A DNA stretch of 64,000 nucleotides, taken from contig NC_023035.1 in NCBI RefSeq assembly GCF_000507245.1, positions 186,001 through 250,000 on the forward strand, read 5' to 3'. Source of the stretch: Salinispira pacifica. GTDB lineage: Bacteria > Spirochaetota > Spirochaetia > DSM-27196 > Salinispiraceae. This document shows, piece by piece, positions 52,306-62,083 of this stretch. The position numbers and the translations under genes were made by a program. How positions within the stretch are numbered: the stretch's first letter is position 1; each line of letters starts with the position of its first letter. Under the pieces are notes generated by a model. That model was not told the origin of the DNA, searched no databases, and worked only from the letters and a program-made list of their open reading frames with translations.

Positions 52306-53879
52306 ATGGCAAGCACATCGGGAAATGATGAATCCGGGGCGATGAATATCCTGAACTGGATTCTGAATGTTTTTACCGGCGGGAATGATCCCGAGCGGGA
52401 GAAAAAACGTTTACTCAAACAATTGGGGAAAGATCTTTCCCGTGGAAAGTATAAATTCTACAAGCCCAGAGGTTCCCAAGCCTTACCGGGGCTGGGAAAG
52501 TTTTTTTTCGAGATATATAAAATAACCGCCAGTGCCGCCACTCTCCTGAGAAATGCACAGTCCAGCACCGCCCTCCGGGAAATGTGCATCGAATACTTCA
52601 TGACGACAAACAGCGTGAACTTGCAGCATCGTTTGAAGAATCCGCAATCCGTGAATCCGCAAAAACCATGGATCCCAAAGTGCATGCTTCAAAGCTCAAG
52701 GATAATATGGTGAGCTTCTTCAGCAGTTTCGACAGCGGCATGGTGAATCAGGTTGACGGGGCATATTCCCGGATTCAGCAGCTCATCGAATTCGTGAACT
52801 TCGATTATTATTTTGTTCTGAAAAAGTTTGACTCATCATTTCAGGAAGGTAATGTAACTGCGCCGCCCAAGCTGGAGGCGATCAACGCCGATTACGTGAG
52901 CGATGATATTAAGGACTTTCTGGAAGTGATGCTCCCGCTGGACCGTGAGGGAGACTGGAACCAGGTGATGGATATTCTTGCCCAGTACAAGGGTGTGGAG
53001 GTGGTAAACCGCCAAGCCTGGAACCGTCTCATGAATGCGCTGAAGGGTATTGTGAACTCAAATGTGCTCACAATGATTGTTCAGCACATAGATCAGGACC
53101 CGTACTGGACGCCCCAGATGGAAGTCACCAGAACCCGGATTATAGAGTCCTATCTGGAAACTCTGCGGACCCGGACGGAAAATGTGGTGCAGAAAATTCT
53201 CTCCGAGAAACGTAATGCAAAGGTTGAAAAGCTCTGCGTTGCAGTGTTCGGTTCAAATCCCACGCCGCGGATGAAGTTTTACAATGAGAAAGCGAACATG
53301 ATGTTCAGCAAGAAGCTGAATGTTGAATACCTGTATACAACTCCCATGAATTACCTGAAAACTTTTCTCCTGGATTTCTTTAAAAAAGATATTCGCGAGC
53401 TTGAGGATCTCCTTCTTGTGAGGGGCAAATGGTCCACTAATGTCATGTCCCAGCAGATGTCCGATGCCTATTACCGGGTGCTGGAAATTTCTGAGCAGCT
53501 CCTGCAGTTCGATGAAAGCCTGAACGAGGAAGGAGAGCTTGGATCCAGACTGAAGCGTTCTCTTGCACGGGTTGTGGACCGGGATCCCTCAACTGCTCGG
53601 AATGTACAGACCATGGTGAAAGAGATCAATGACGATGCCATACAAATTATCAATGAAGCAGCAGGAAACCTCATATCTTTCGGCAAAAACCTGAAAAGCC
53701 TTATTGAAGACTCGGAAAGAAAAGACCATGAGCTGATTATCAATTGGAAAGAACTTGAGAGCATGTCTGAAACGCCGGTGAAAAACCGGATGGCGGATGC
53801 CTACAAGAAAATCTACTATTTCATTCAGCTGATGCAGATGTTTGTAAAACCCGGGAAACCTGAAGTTCCGCCGGTGTAA
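52306..53879 (+). pseudogene. DUF5312-like spirochaete protein with a single frameshift
   Basis: About 525 residues in total, helical and soluble, without recognisable catalytic motifs; it resembles the DUF5312 proteins I know from treponemes, though I could not check this. The first frame (from ATG 52306, or 52345 at MNILNWILNVF) runs to IEYFM at about 52602; the second frame continues from DDKQRELAASFEESAIRESAKTMD to 53879 without further breaks. One missing base at the ATGAC of 52600-52604 (GGAC expected) restores a single protein. No ribosome site is visible before 52306. A TTGACA with a poor -10 lies at 52270. Confidence 0.7.
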
Positions 53880-53938
53880 CAGCCTGCCCCAGCCTGTATC
53901 CACCGGGAGAGGGCTGAGCGTATGGCCCTTCAGAATCC

Positions 53939-54469
53939 TCAGCCTTCACCCGTATGCACGCCTTCCAGCTCCAATAGAAATTCCTTGATCTCCCGGCCCC
54001 GGACTGCGTCCAGTCTGGACAGGGAGTATTCTCCCAGTCCGCCGCTTTTAGGAACCACCCGGTGACAGGGAATGACGATGGGAACGGGATTGATGCCTAC
54101 AGCCCTTCCGACGGCCTGGGCTGCGAATTTTCTTCCCACTTTCTGGGCCACCTCACCATAGGTCATGGTGCTTCCGAACGGGATCTTCTGAACCCGGGAC
54201 CACACATCCATCTGAAAATCTGTACCTTCCAGCACCACATCCAGCTCGAAATGATGCAGCCTTCCCTGAAAATATTCTTCAAGCTGATATGCAAGTTCAC
54301 CGCAGGCATAGCGGTTCTCTTCCACACGAAAATCAGATAAATCATCATGCACAGGAGTGTAGCTGATACGCAGAACTGCACCGTCCCTGTCCACCGCCAG
54401 GTAGAGCGGGCCGATGGGACTTTTCATGCTGTGGGTGAATACAGTGGCAGACACATTATTCGGGTTCAT
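53939..54469 (-). CDS. ogt: Methylated-DNA--protein-cysteine methyltransferase
   Basis: Repairs O6-alkylguanine by transferring the alkyl group to its own cysteine. The active site IVIPCHRVVPKSGGLGEYS, the DNA-binding segment DVWSRVQKIPFGSTMTYGEVAQKVG and AAQAVGRAVGINPVPI are intact. The N-terminal domain (SPIGPLYLAVDRDGAVLRISY) is that of Ogt rather than of the Ada fusion. The length of 176 residues is typical. Confidence 0.95.
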   Translation of the reverse strand: MNPNNVSATVFTHSMKSPIGPLYLAVDRDGAVLRISYTPVHDDLSDFRVEENRYACGELAYQLEEYFQGRLHHFELDVVLEGTDFQMDVWSRVQKIPFGSTMTYGEVAQKVGRKFAAQAVGRAVGINPVPIVIPCHRVVPKSGGLGEYSLSRLDAVRGREIKEFLLELEGVHTGEG

Positions 54470-54526
54470 TATTCATATTATACGAAGCCGGAAGCCGGCT
54501 GTCCAAGGGAGAAGGGGGCGTGACAG

Positions 54527-54997
54527 TTAAAACTTCAGGTGCAGTCCGGTAAACCCAGGCGAAAATATCAGCCTCGAGACATCCGGTGAGTAGCTGCCGT
54601 ACTCATAGGCATTCAGAGAAAAACTGCCTTCAAGAGTTAATGCCATTCCGAAGCTGGAGAGTACCAGCCCTGTGTAGAACGGAATATAATGGAGCCGCTG
54701 AGCTCTGCGGAGCTCCGCTTTGGCATCCTCCAAATCATCGATGCTTCCGCTGCCCTCAAATGATTCGTATGCCGCCAGCGCTTCATTCAGTGGTTTCCGG
54801 TTTACGGCCCCCCAAACGGTGACTCCTCCCCCCGCAATACTCATGATGAGTCCGGCTATCATTTTCTGTTCACCGCTGAGCACCTGGCCGGAGTCCTGCT
54901 CATCAGTCTGAAGCGGGGAAGGAACAGGTTCTCCCTGAAGTGCCGGCGGGGCGACGAGAAGCAGCATCATTAGTACGGCCAGTGCGGGGCGTATCAT
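54527..54997 (-). CDS. Small exported protein with a possible membrane hairpin
   Basis: 156 residues from the ATG at 54997, which has GGAGG nine bases upstream and overlaps the methyltransferase stop (ATGA). The signal peptide ends near LLLVAPPALQGEP. Two further apolar segments (MIAGLIMSIAGGGVTVWGAV and YIPFYTGLVLSSFGMALTL) are joined by a helical acidic stretch. The family is not recognised. The coupling to the DNA methyltransferase gene is unexplained. Confidence 0.6.
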   Translation of the reverse strand: MIRPALAVLMMLLLVAPPALQGEPVPSPLQTDEQDSGQVLSGEQKMIAGLIMSIAGGGVTVWGAVNRKPLNEALAAYESFEGSGSIDDLEDAKAELRRAQRLHYIPFYTGLVLSSFGMALTLEGSFSLNAYEYGSYSPDVSRLIFSPGFTGLHLKF

Positions 54998-55956
54998 TGT
55001 GAAATATCCTCCAGCGTAATTTCCGGAAACGGTGATTCCCACTGCCAGCCGGTTTTTCCTTCCCGGCGGTAATGTTCCACCCTCCGAATACTAATTTCGG
55101 CAAAAATCGGGTCTATATCAAGGGTGATGCAGCGCCTTTCCAGTCTCTCCGATGCAAGAAGTGTGGTTCCGGCATGGGAAAAGCTGTCAATCACCGTATC
55201 ATCCGCATTGCTGCTGCTGAGTATAACCCGTTCCATGGCCTGTAACGGCTTTTGAGCATAGGCTCCCGGTACATTTTCCTCCAGCCGGTAAAACACCTGC
55301 TGAAGATCTACCCAGACATTACCCGGACGGATGTTCTCATTTCTGCTTCGCTGTTCATTGCTGCGCTGATTCCGGTAATAGCCCTTCAGAATTCGGGGGA
55401 TCTGAGTGTACACCGGCTGAAATGAGGGCGTTCCTCTGGTGTAATACAGCAGTTCCTGTCGTACGCTCATCCAGTTTTTTTGGGTTCCGTATCCGCGCTG
55501 ATTTCTCATGGTAATAAAACTCCGGCTTCTGAGTTCTTCAAATTGCCGCATCATCAGCATAAATTCCGGAAGGGGCTGGAAATGATCGTTTTGGTCCGCT
55601 CCCAGCCAGATGTAAAAATTCAGATCCTCTGCGCATACTTCCAGAAGGGATCGTACCCAGGACTCGCTGAAACTGATGTATGCTTCCCGATCACCGGAAA
55701 ACAGCTGGCGGCTGCTGCGCCCTCCCACTTTGAAATTATACGGGGGGTCGCAGAGAGCCAGTACAGGGGGGGATGACCGGAAATCCGGAGACTGAGTGAG
55801 ACTTTTCAGAAAGTCCGGGTCACGGGCATCACCCGCAGCCACTACATGCCTTCCCCGGGGATCCTTCCACACCTCTCCGGGCTGCAGCCTGCAGTGGGGC
55901 AGGAGCAGGGACCGCAGTTCCGGGGATGTATCCAGCCTGGGGAGAGCTTCTTTCAT
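54994..55956 (-). CDS. Beta-class DNA (adenine-N6 or cytosine-N4) methyltransferase, apparently solitary
   Basis: 320 residues. Motif IV LALCDPPYNFKVGG (about 88) comes first, and the SAM-binding motif DTVIDSFSHAGTTLLASERLERRCITLDIDPIFAEISIRRVEHY comes near the C-terminus (about 250-290), the order of the beta class. The middle (RNQRGYGTQKNWMSVRQELLYYTRG) holds the second catalytic-region strands and target recognition. DSFSHAGTT replaces the common DPFxGSGTT. No restriction endonuclease gene is adjacent. It overlaps both neighbours by four bases, within an operon downstream of hflX. Confidence 0.85.
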   Translation of the reverse strand: MKEALPRLDTSPELRSLLLPHCRLQPGEVWKDPRGRHVVAAGDARDPDFLKSLTQSPDFRSSPPVLALCDPPYNFKVGGRSSRQLFSGDREAYISFSESWVRSLLEVCAEDLNFYIWLGADQNDHFQPLPEFMLMMRQFEELRSRSFITMRNQRGYGTQKNWMSVRQELLYYTRGTPSFQPVYTQIPRILKGYYRNQRSNEQRSRNENIRPGNVWVDLQQVFYRLEENVPGAYAQKPLQAMERVILSSSNADDTVIDSFSHAGTTLLASERLERRCITLDIDPIFAEISIRRVEHYRREGKTGWQWESPFPEITLEDISQ

Positions 55957-57263
55957 GGTTCTCCGTCCAGCAGCTCCAGATGAATGCCCGAGTCCGCTTC
56001 CTTTTCCTTGCTTTGGATCATGCTCAGGAGCCTGGGGGGCAGAAATGCAGTCACCACTACATCCTGATCGCCGTACTCAGTTTCTATAACTCTTCCTTCC
56101 CGGTGGGCCAGAGAGATGATATCGCCCTTGTTGTGGGTCATGGTGAGCCGCACCTTCTGAAGGGTTTTGGAAATCTGGTGTTCCACGGCCTGTGCAAGCT
56201 CATCAAAACCTTCCCCGTTCTTTACAGAAATAAACAGGGCATCAGGATAGCGCTGACGCATAAAACTCTTCTGATCTCCCCGGGCTGCATCGCATTTGTT
56301 GAATACAAGAATTTCCGGTTTATCCTCTACGCCGATCTCTTCCAGTACCGCCCTGGTGGTGGCAATATGCTGATGAAGGTCCGGGTTGGTGATATCTACG
56401 ATGTGCAGCAGGAAATGGGCAAGGACCGTTTCTTCCAGGGTGGATTTGAAGGCATCCACCAGATCATGGGGCAGCTTTCGGATGAATCCAACGGTGTCGG
56501 TGAGTAGAACCTCCATTCCCGAAGGCATATGGTAGCGCCGGGTGGTTGGATCCAGGGTGGCAAAAAGCTTATCTTCCACAAGGATCTGCGAATCGGTGAG
56601 GGCTTTGTGAAGGCTGGATTTCCCGGCATTGGTGTAGCCCACAATTGCCGCAGTGGGTACCGGAATGGATTCCCGCTGCTTTCTCAATGTAGATCTCTGG
56701 CTTTGAACCTGGGAAAGTTCGTCCTTCAGACGTGCGATCCGGGCTTCCACCAGCCTTCGGTCAACTTCGAGCTGGGTTTCCCCCTCGCCTCTGGTCCCTT
56801 TCGCTCCTCCCCGCTGACGGGAAAGATGGGTCCACATGCGTCTGAGCCGGGGCAGACTGTAAATCAGCCGGGCGAGCTCCACCTGGAGCCGCGCCTCCCG
56901 GGTATTTGCCCTCTGAGCGAAGATTTCGATGATCACCTGATGCCGATCAATAACCGGTTTTTTGCAGAGCTTCTCAAGATTCCGCTGCTGACTGGGGGAG
57001 AGATCGTCATCGAACACCACGTAGTCTGCTTCCAGAGCTTCCGCCTGCACGGCGAGCTCTTCCGCCCAGCCGCTTCCGATGAGGTATTTGGGCTGGGGTT
57101 CCCGTACCGGGACGATAAACTCTCCCGCGCTTGTAAAACCCAGGGTTGTGCATAACCCTTCCAGTTCCTCCAGATGATCTCGGGCTTCACGGTCACTGAG
57201 TTCTCTGTTCCGGAGCGTTATGAGAAGAGCACTTTCTTCTTTTTGTTGTTCGTATTCTATCAT
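55953..57263 (-). CDS. hflX: Ribosome-associated GTPase HflX
   Basis: GTPase that splits stalled or dormant ribosomes. The N-terminal HflX domain contains LEELEGLCTTLGFTSAGEF, KYLIGSGWAEEL, VVFDDDLSPSQQRNLEKL and RQRGGAKGTRGEGETQLEVDRR. The G domain has G1 IVGYTNAGKSSL, G3 DTVGFIRKLPHDL and G4 VFNKCD. The length of 436 residues is usual. Downstream come the DNA methyltransferase and a small exported protein, both coupled by ATGA overlaps. Confidence 0.96.
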   Translation of the reverse strand: MIEYEQQKEESALLITLRNRELSDREARDHLEELEGLCTTLGFTSAGEFIVPVREPQPKYLIGSGWAEELAVQAEALEADYVVFDDDLSPSQQRNLEKLCKKPVIDRHQVIIEIFAQRANTREARLQVELARLIYSLPRLRRMWTHLSRQRGGAKGTRGEGETQLEVDRRLVEARIARLKDELSQVQSQRSTLRKQRESIPVPTAAIVGYTNAGKSSLHKALTDSQILVEDKLFATLDPTTRRYHMPSGMEVLLTDTVGFIRKLPHDLVDAFKSTLEETVLAHFLLHIVDITNPDLHQHIATTRAVLEEIGVEDKPEILVFNKCDAARGDQKSFMRQRYPDALFISVKNGEGFDELAQAVEHQISKTLQKVRLTMTHNKGDIISLAHREGRVIETEYGDQDVVVTAFLPPRLLSMIQSKEKEADSGIHLELLDGEP

Positions 57264-57381
57264 GCCTCTTCAGTATACCCCGGTACGGATATTCTGAGTA
57301 GCGAGGCAATTTCGAAAAACAGAGATTTTAGAAGTTATCCCGGTCATTTCTTGTATCATTTTACCCGGGGAAACACCGGAA

Positions 57382-58149
57382 TCAGAGAATCATGGCGGAT
57401 CTGGCCCAGTCGTAATGATTCTGGCGCAGGAACTCAATATCGGGCATGGGATAGAACAGGACATTTTCCCCCTCGCCGATATAAATACCCCGGTTGATAA
57501 TGTTATAGGAAAAGCTTTCGCTGTGGCTGCGCTCCACGTTTTTATTCATTTTGTGAGGATCATCCAGTACGGAATGGATGCAGTCTTTGAAATGATCAAG
57601 ATTCCGGTCGTAGGTGGAGCCGATATTGCCGGTTTTTTCGGGGTTGTCCAGATCGATGGTTTTCAAATCGGCGAATACCACCTTGGGAACAGACACCTTC
57701 ACTTTGGGGTTTGTCATGTATGCTGCAAATTCATGGGGATCCAGCCGGCTCACCACCAGAGGATTGATGGGACACAGTTCATTGTAGACATAGAATTGAG
57801 CATCTCTGGGAGCTGCGTATGCCTCCGGCTGAATTTCCAGGCTTCTTCCGTCGGTGGTCACAAGAAACATGGACTGCATCATGTCCAGAGGGGTATGCTC
57901 CAGGCTGCGGTATACTGAAAGCCACACGGAATTCTTCGGGCGGCCGTCATCGTGCATCACACAACGCTCCCTGGCATAGTCCCAGTCGAAGTAGTCACCA
58001 TAATTCCCCTTGACCTGTATAAACATGATCCGTTCGAAGGAACCGTTGGTTTTTCCGGTAGCCATATAGCTTCCAAAATGCCTGGGTTCAAGCTGACTTG
58101 CGATTAATGCCTGGTTTGGAAAAACTGAAAGATAAAAATAGGTCTGCAT
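57382..58149 (-). CDS. Unknown protein with an internal duplication
   Basis: 255 residues, soluble. Two halves share a recognisable unit: NQALIASQLEPRHFGSYMAT (12-31) followed by a strand, and NPLVVSRLDPHEFAAYMTNP (about 130-149), also followed by KVVFADL. No catalytic motif or family is recognised. It is monocistronic and leftward. Confidence 0.6.
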   Translation of the reverse strand: MQTYFYLSVFPNQALIASQLEPRHFGSYMATGKTNGSFERIMFIQVKGNYGDYFDWDYARERCVMHDDGRPKNSVWLSVYRSLEHTPLDMMQSMFLVTTDGRSLEIQPEAYAAPRDAQFYVYNELCPINPLVVSRLDPHEFAAYMTNPKVKVSVPKVVFADLKTIDLDNPEKTGNIGSTYDRNLDHFKDCIHSVLDDPHKMNKNVERSHSESFSYNIINRGIYIGEGENVLFYPMPDIEFLRQNHYDWARSAMIL

Positions 58150-58213
58150 ACCGTGTACCTCCCCTAAAATCTTATGCCCAACCGTTCAAATTGTACATAA
58201 AAAAAAGTAAGAT

Positions 58214-58411
58214 ATGATCATGACTGGGGAAGAAGCGCATCCGCCGAACTGCCATAAATGCATTCACTTCTACGTGACCTGGGACCCGGTATTTCCCAAA
58301 GGCTGCCGCCAGTTCGGTATCAAATCGAAGCAGCTGCCCTCCATGCTGGTGAGAAAAAATACCGGCCGCCGCTGTCCGTCATTTCAGAAAAATCCGAAAA
58401 TCAAGGACTGA
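58214..58411 (+). CDS. Small four-cysteine protein
   Basis: 65 residues with CHKCIHFYVTWDPVFPKGCRQFG and GRRCPSFQ: four cysteines in a CxxC...C...C layout that suggests a zinc- or iron-binding fold. The phrase TWDPxFPxGCRxFGxKS is one I associate with small conserved proteins of many bacteria, of unknown function. The ATG at 58214 or 58220 could be the start; there is no clear ribosome site. Confidence 0.65.
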   Translation: MIMTGEEAHPPNCHKCIHFYVTWDPVFPKGCRQFGIKSKQLPSMLVRKNTGRRCPSFQKNPKIKD

Positions 58412-58446
58412 CCACCACTGTGAAGCTTTCCGGATACCCGGATCGG

Positions 58447-58473
58447 GCAATGCAAGCGTTTGTGTTGCATTGC
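58447..58473. repeat. 9-bp perfect inverted repeat between convergent genes
   Basis: GCAATGCAA (58447-58455) and TTGCATTGC (58465-58473) can form a hairpin with a 9-base loop. Neither strand has a T-run, so a classical terminator is unlikely. It lies between the small cysteine protein gene and the end of galE. Confidence 0.6.
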
Positions 58474-58494
58474 AGTTGAAATCCTTTGGCTGAA

Positions 58495-59478
58495 TTAAAT
58501 GGCAAAGTGGCGGGTATATACCTGCCAGGTGCTGGATACCAGGCTTTCGACATCGCTCTCCCGGGCCTCCCAGTTCAGCAGCTTTTTGGCCTCCCTGCTT
58601 GAGGCTACCAGTTTTGCGGGATCCCCCGGGCGCCGGTCGGCAACTTTGGACGGAATGCTCTGACCAGTGAGCCTTCTTGCGGTTTCAAGCATTTGATTCA
58701 CCGAGATTCCCGACTCGCTTCCCAGATTGACGATGATGTCGGAATTTTGGGTATCGAGATATTCCATCGCCGAAACGTGGGCCCGTGCCAGATCGCTCAC
58801 ATGAACGTAATCCCGTACGCCGTATCCATCCTCCGTATCAAAATCGTTTCCGAAAATGCTCAGTTCAGGGCGCTTTGAGACTGCCACCTCCATGATCACC
58901 GGGAGAAGGTTTGCGGGATTCTGTTCCAGCCCGGTGATGCGTCCTTTTGCGTCATATCCAGCAGCATTGAAATAGCGGAGGGCGGCAAAACGGATGTCCC
59001 TGAGTTTGGAGTACCACTGGAGGAAGCGCTCGATCTCAAGTTTTGTGAAGCCGTAGTAGTTTTCCGGGTCGCATTCGTGCTTCTCATCTATGGGAAGATA
59101 CCGGGGTTCGCCGTAAACCGCAGCAGAGGAGGAGAAAACGATCCGGGGCGTTCCGGTCTCCGACATGGAGTTGAGAATGTTCAGTGTTCCGGTGATATTA
59201 TTCACCGAGTACTTTTCCGGTTTAATCATGGACTCCCCGGCAGCCTTGAACGCCGCAAGATGGATCACACAGTCAAACGGCCCCTTGTTTTCCATGCAGC
59301 TCACCAGCTGCTCCTTCTGAAGAATATCTCCATGAGTGAATCCGGCACCGCTGAAAAGGTTTTCCCTCACACCGCTGGAAAGGTTGTCAAAGACTTCAAC
59401 GCTGTGCCCCTGTTCAAGCAGCTCAAGGGTTACATGGCTTCCAATGTAGCCTGCTCCGCCGATTACCAATACGTTCAT
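58495..59478 (-). CDS. galE: UDP-glucose 4-epimerase
   Basis: Extended short-chain dehydrogenase interconverting UDP-glucose and UDP-galactose for surface polysaccharide or galactose use. NAD motif GGAGYIGSHV, FDNLSSG, VIHLAAFKAAGESM, VFSSSAAVYGEP, the catalytic YYGFTKLEIE and RDYVHVSDLARAHV are intact. The length of 327 residues is normal. Confidence 0.93.
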   Translation of the reverse strand: MNVLVIGGAGYIGSHVTLELLEQGHSVEVFDNLSSGVRENLFSGAGFTHGDILQKEQLVSCMENKGPFDCVIHLAAFKAAGESMIKPEKYSVNNITGTLNILNSMSETGTPRIVFSSSAAVYGEPRYLPIDEKHECDPENYYGFTKLEIERFLQWYSKLRDIRFAALRYFNAAGYDAKGRITGLEQNPANLLPVIMEVAVSKRPELSIFGNDFDTEDGYGVRDYVHVSDLARAHVSAMEYLDTQNSDIIVNLGSESGISVNQMLETARRLTGQSIPSKVADRRPGDPAKLVASSREAKKLLNWEARESDVESLVSSTWQVYTRHFAI

Positions 59479-59612
59479 ATCTGCTCCTTGCCCTGGTTCA
59501 TTCCCCTTTTACGGGGGGTCATTCTTCTTGTAAGCCGTCTTGCCTTCTATTAGTATGTTGTATGTCCCGTGACGTCTCTAACGGGTATTCCCATTTCAAG
59601 AAGGTGCGGCGC

Positions 59613-60953
59613 ATGTCTGAAAATAGAGAAAAGTACGATTTTACCATTCCAACCCTGGGGCTGGGAAAGGTAAAGTCCCCGATTCTTCTTTCCAAGGTGT
59701 TTGGAGATACTATAGCAAACTATGTGAGTGATGACGAGAAAATTCTCTACCATATTCAGGTGGATGAGGATTCTCCCGGCTGTGCCTATGAGGATTACGG
59801 CACCATTCAGAAGGCAGGACCAAGGGAAAAGATCTATTTCAATCCTGATCATGTGCGCGCCGGCATCATCACCTGCGGAGGGCTGTGTCCGGGGCTGAAC
59901 GATGTCATCCGCTCTGCGGTACGCACTCTGTGGTACCGCTACGGAGTCAGGCGGATTACGGGCATCAAGTTCGGGTATAACGGTCTGCTGGGGGCGGTGG
60001 AAGATTCGCTCATGGATCTGAATCCTGATGTGGTGGATGATATTCACCGCATCGGCGGTAGCATTCTGGGAAGTTCACGGGGCGGCGGGGACCGCACCGA
60101 TGAGATTGTGGATGCCATTGAGCGATTGAACCTCAACATGCTGTTCACAATAGGCGGAGACGGAACCCAGAAAGGGGCTCTTGCCATTGCAGAGGAAATC
60201 GAACGGAGAAAACTGAAAATCGCAGTGGTGGGCATACCGAAAACGATAGACAACGATCTCAGCTTTATCGAACGGAGTTTCGGGTTTGAAACGGCGGTTG
60301 TACGGGCCACCGAATCGGTATTTGCAGCCCACCAGGAAGCCCACTCCGCCATAAATGGTGTGGGACTTGTGAAGCTGATGGGCCGGGACAGCGGGTTTAT
60401 CGCCGCCCATACCGCCATGGCAAGTCACGATGTGAATTTTGTACTCATCCCCGAAGTTCCCTTCGATCTTGAAGGTGCCGACGGTCTTTTTGAACAGCTG
60501 AAAAAGCGGTTGGAACGGAGAAACCATGCGGTTATCGTGGTGGCCGAAGGGGCCGGACAGGAACATCTTGCAGCCGATGCCCGCACCGATGCTTCGGGCA
60601 ATAAAGTATTGGGGGATATCGGGCTATATCTGAAGCGGCGGATTGTGGAGCATTTTGATTCCATCGGATATCCGGTGAACCTGAAGTATATCGACCCCAG
60701 CTATATCATCCGGAGTTCCGTGGCCATTCCCACGGACAGTCTCTACTGCTCCCGTCTGGGCACCAATGCAGTGCATGCGGCAATGGCGGGGAAAACCAAG
60801 ACCCTTATCAGTCTGTTGAACAACCACTATGTACATGTTCCAATAGAATTGGCAACCAGAACCAGAAATTACGTGGATCCCGAGGGCAGTCTGTGGAGGG
60901 ATGTTATCGACTCCACCAGCATGCCGATCCAGATGACCAATCCGAAAAAATAA
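59613..60953 (+). CDS. 6-phosphofructokinase, spirochaete long type
   Basis: Phosphorylates fructose 6-phosphate in glycolysis. AGIITCGGLCPGLNDVIRSAV, FTIGGDGTQKGA, GIPKTIDNDL, GFETAVV, LMGRDSGFIAAHTA and VVAEGAGQEHL are present. GGDGT, not GGDD, points to ATP rather than pyrophosphate as the donor, while PKTIDND and the 446-residue length place it in the long group that includes Borrelia BB0727 and plant enzymes. The ATG at 59613 has AAGGTG six bases before it; an upstream ATG at 59562 is less likely. Confidence 0.9.
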   Translation: MSENREKYDFTIPTLGLGKVKSPILLSKVFGDTIANYVSDDEKILYHIQVDEDSPGCAYEDYGTIQKAGPREKIYFNPDHVRAGIITCGGLCPGLNDVIRSAVRTLWYRYGVRRITGIKFGYNGLLGAVEDSLMDLNPDVVDDIHRIGGSILGSSRGGGDRTDEIVDAIERLNLNMLFTIGGDGTQKGALAIAEEIERRKLKIAVVGIPKTIDNDLSFIERSFGFETAVVRATESVFAAHQEAHSAINGVGLVKLMGRDSGFIAAHTAMASHDVNFVLIPEVPFDLEGADGLFEQLKKRLERRNHAVIVVAEGAGQEHLAADARTDASGNKVLGDIGLYLKRRIVEHFDSIGYPVNLKYIDPSYIIRSSVAIPTDSLYCSRLGTNAVHAAMAGKTKTLISLLNNHYVHVPIELATRTRNYVDPEGSLWRDVIDSTSMPIQMTNPKK

Positions 60954-60988
60954 CACCCGGTTCATGCAGGCGGGTACGGAGAGCCTAT

Positions 60989-62083
60989 ATGCAAATAATT
61001 TACGATCCGTCGGATACTCTTGATATTTCCGATTACGGTATAGATATACCCATCTCATTTAATAATGCACGGAAAACCACCGAGCTGCTCACTGAAGATT
61101 ACCGGAAGTCCGCCGAAAATAAAGCCGGAGAAAAGGCCGGAGAAAATCGGCGCATGGCTTCTTTACCTTCCTGGTATCATACTGAGCTGGACCCGCCGCC
61201 GGGAACACGGGAGTTGTCGGCAGTGCACGATCCGGCGTATATCGGCCGGCTCTTGGACGGCGGAACAAACCTTGAAAAGGAAATTATCCGCACCTTCGAG
61301 CTGGTCGACGAAGATGGAAACTATAACCGGTATTCTCCCGATTCCGCTGGGAAAAACCTGGAAGAACTTTTTGCGGTTATCCTGAGACGGGGGGGCGGCA
61401 GTGCCAAAGCCGCCCGTCTGGCACTGGAAAAGGGTTCCGCCTTTTATTTCGGCGGAGGATTTCACCATGCTCACTACAGCTTCGGTTCGGGATTCTGTTT
61501 TTATAATGATATGCTTGCCGCACGTGAGATGCTTTCTTCCCCGGGGGATGCACCTCTTACCTGGATTATTGATATCGATGCCCATAAGGGCGACGGAACC
61601 GCAGAGCTTGTACAGAGGATGAATGAACAGGAAGACCGATCTGTTATAGATCTGAGCATTCATATGGCCCAGGGCTGGCCTCTGGATCTGAAACGCATAC
61701 CACCGGGGTATGATGCGGATCCCGCCTGGATCCCCGCCGCTCTTGATATTCCCGTATTCACCCACGCCCAGGATCAGTACCTTCCCCTGCTTCGGAAAGG
61801 GCTGGAAGATATGGAAGCCATGAGTCTGAAACGCTGGGGCCGGAAAACCCCGGAACTTGCCTTCGTGGTGGCGGGAGCCGACCCCTTTGAGGAGGATGAG
61901 CTGCCATCCACCCAGCTTCTGAAGCTGAGCCGCAGCACCATGCTTGAACGCAACCGTCTGGTGCACGGTTTTCTCATGGAGCGGAATATCCCCGCAGCAT
62001 ACGTTCAGGCCGGAAACTACGGGAACAATTCATGGAAGGTGTATTACGATTTTCTCAGCGAATTGCAGGCCCGGGAGCGCTAG
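60989..62083 (+). CDS. Histone-deacetylase-family amidohydrolase
   Basis: Zinc-dependent deacetylase of the HDAC/acetoin-utilisation/acetylpolyamine group. The catalytic histidine pair is in YFGGGFHHAHYSFGSGFCFYND, the zinc ligands in IIDIDAHKGDGTAEL (DxDxH) and VAGADPFEEDELP. The substrate is unknown; candidates are acetyl-lysine or acetylpolyamines. GGAGAG lies before the ATG at 60989. It follows the phosphofructokinase gene by 35 bases and is probably cotranscribed. Confidence 0.88.
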   Translation: MQIIYDPSDTLDISDYGIDIPISFNNARKTTELLTEDYRKSAENKAGEKAGENRRMASLPSWYHTELDPPPGTRELSAVHDPAYIGRLLDGGTNLEKEIIRTFELVDEDGNYNRYSPDSAGKNLEELFAVILRRGGGSAKAARLALEKGSAFYFGGGFHHAHYSFGSGFCFYNDMLAAREMLSSPGDAPLTWIIDIDAHKGDGTAELVQRMNEQEDRSVIDLSIHMAQGWPLDLKRIPPGYDADPAWIPAALDIPVFTHAQDQYLPLLRKGLEDMEAMSLKRWGRKTPELAFVVAGADPFEEDELPSTQLLKLSRSTMLERNRLVHGFLMERNIPAAYVQAGNYGNNSWKVYYDFLSELQARER

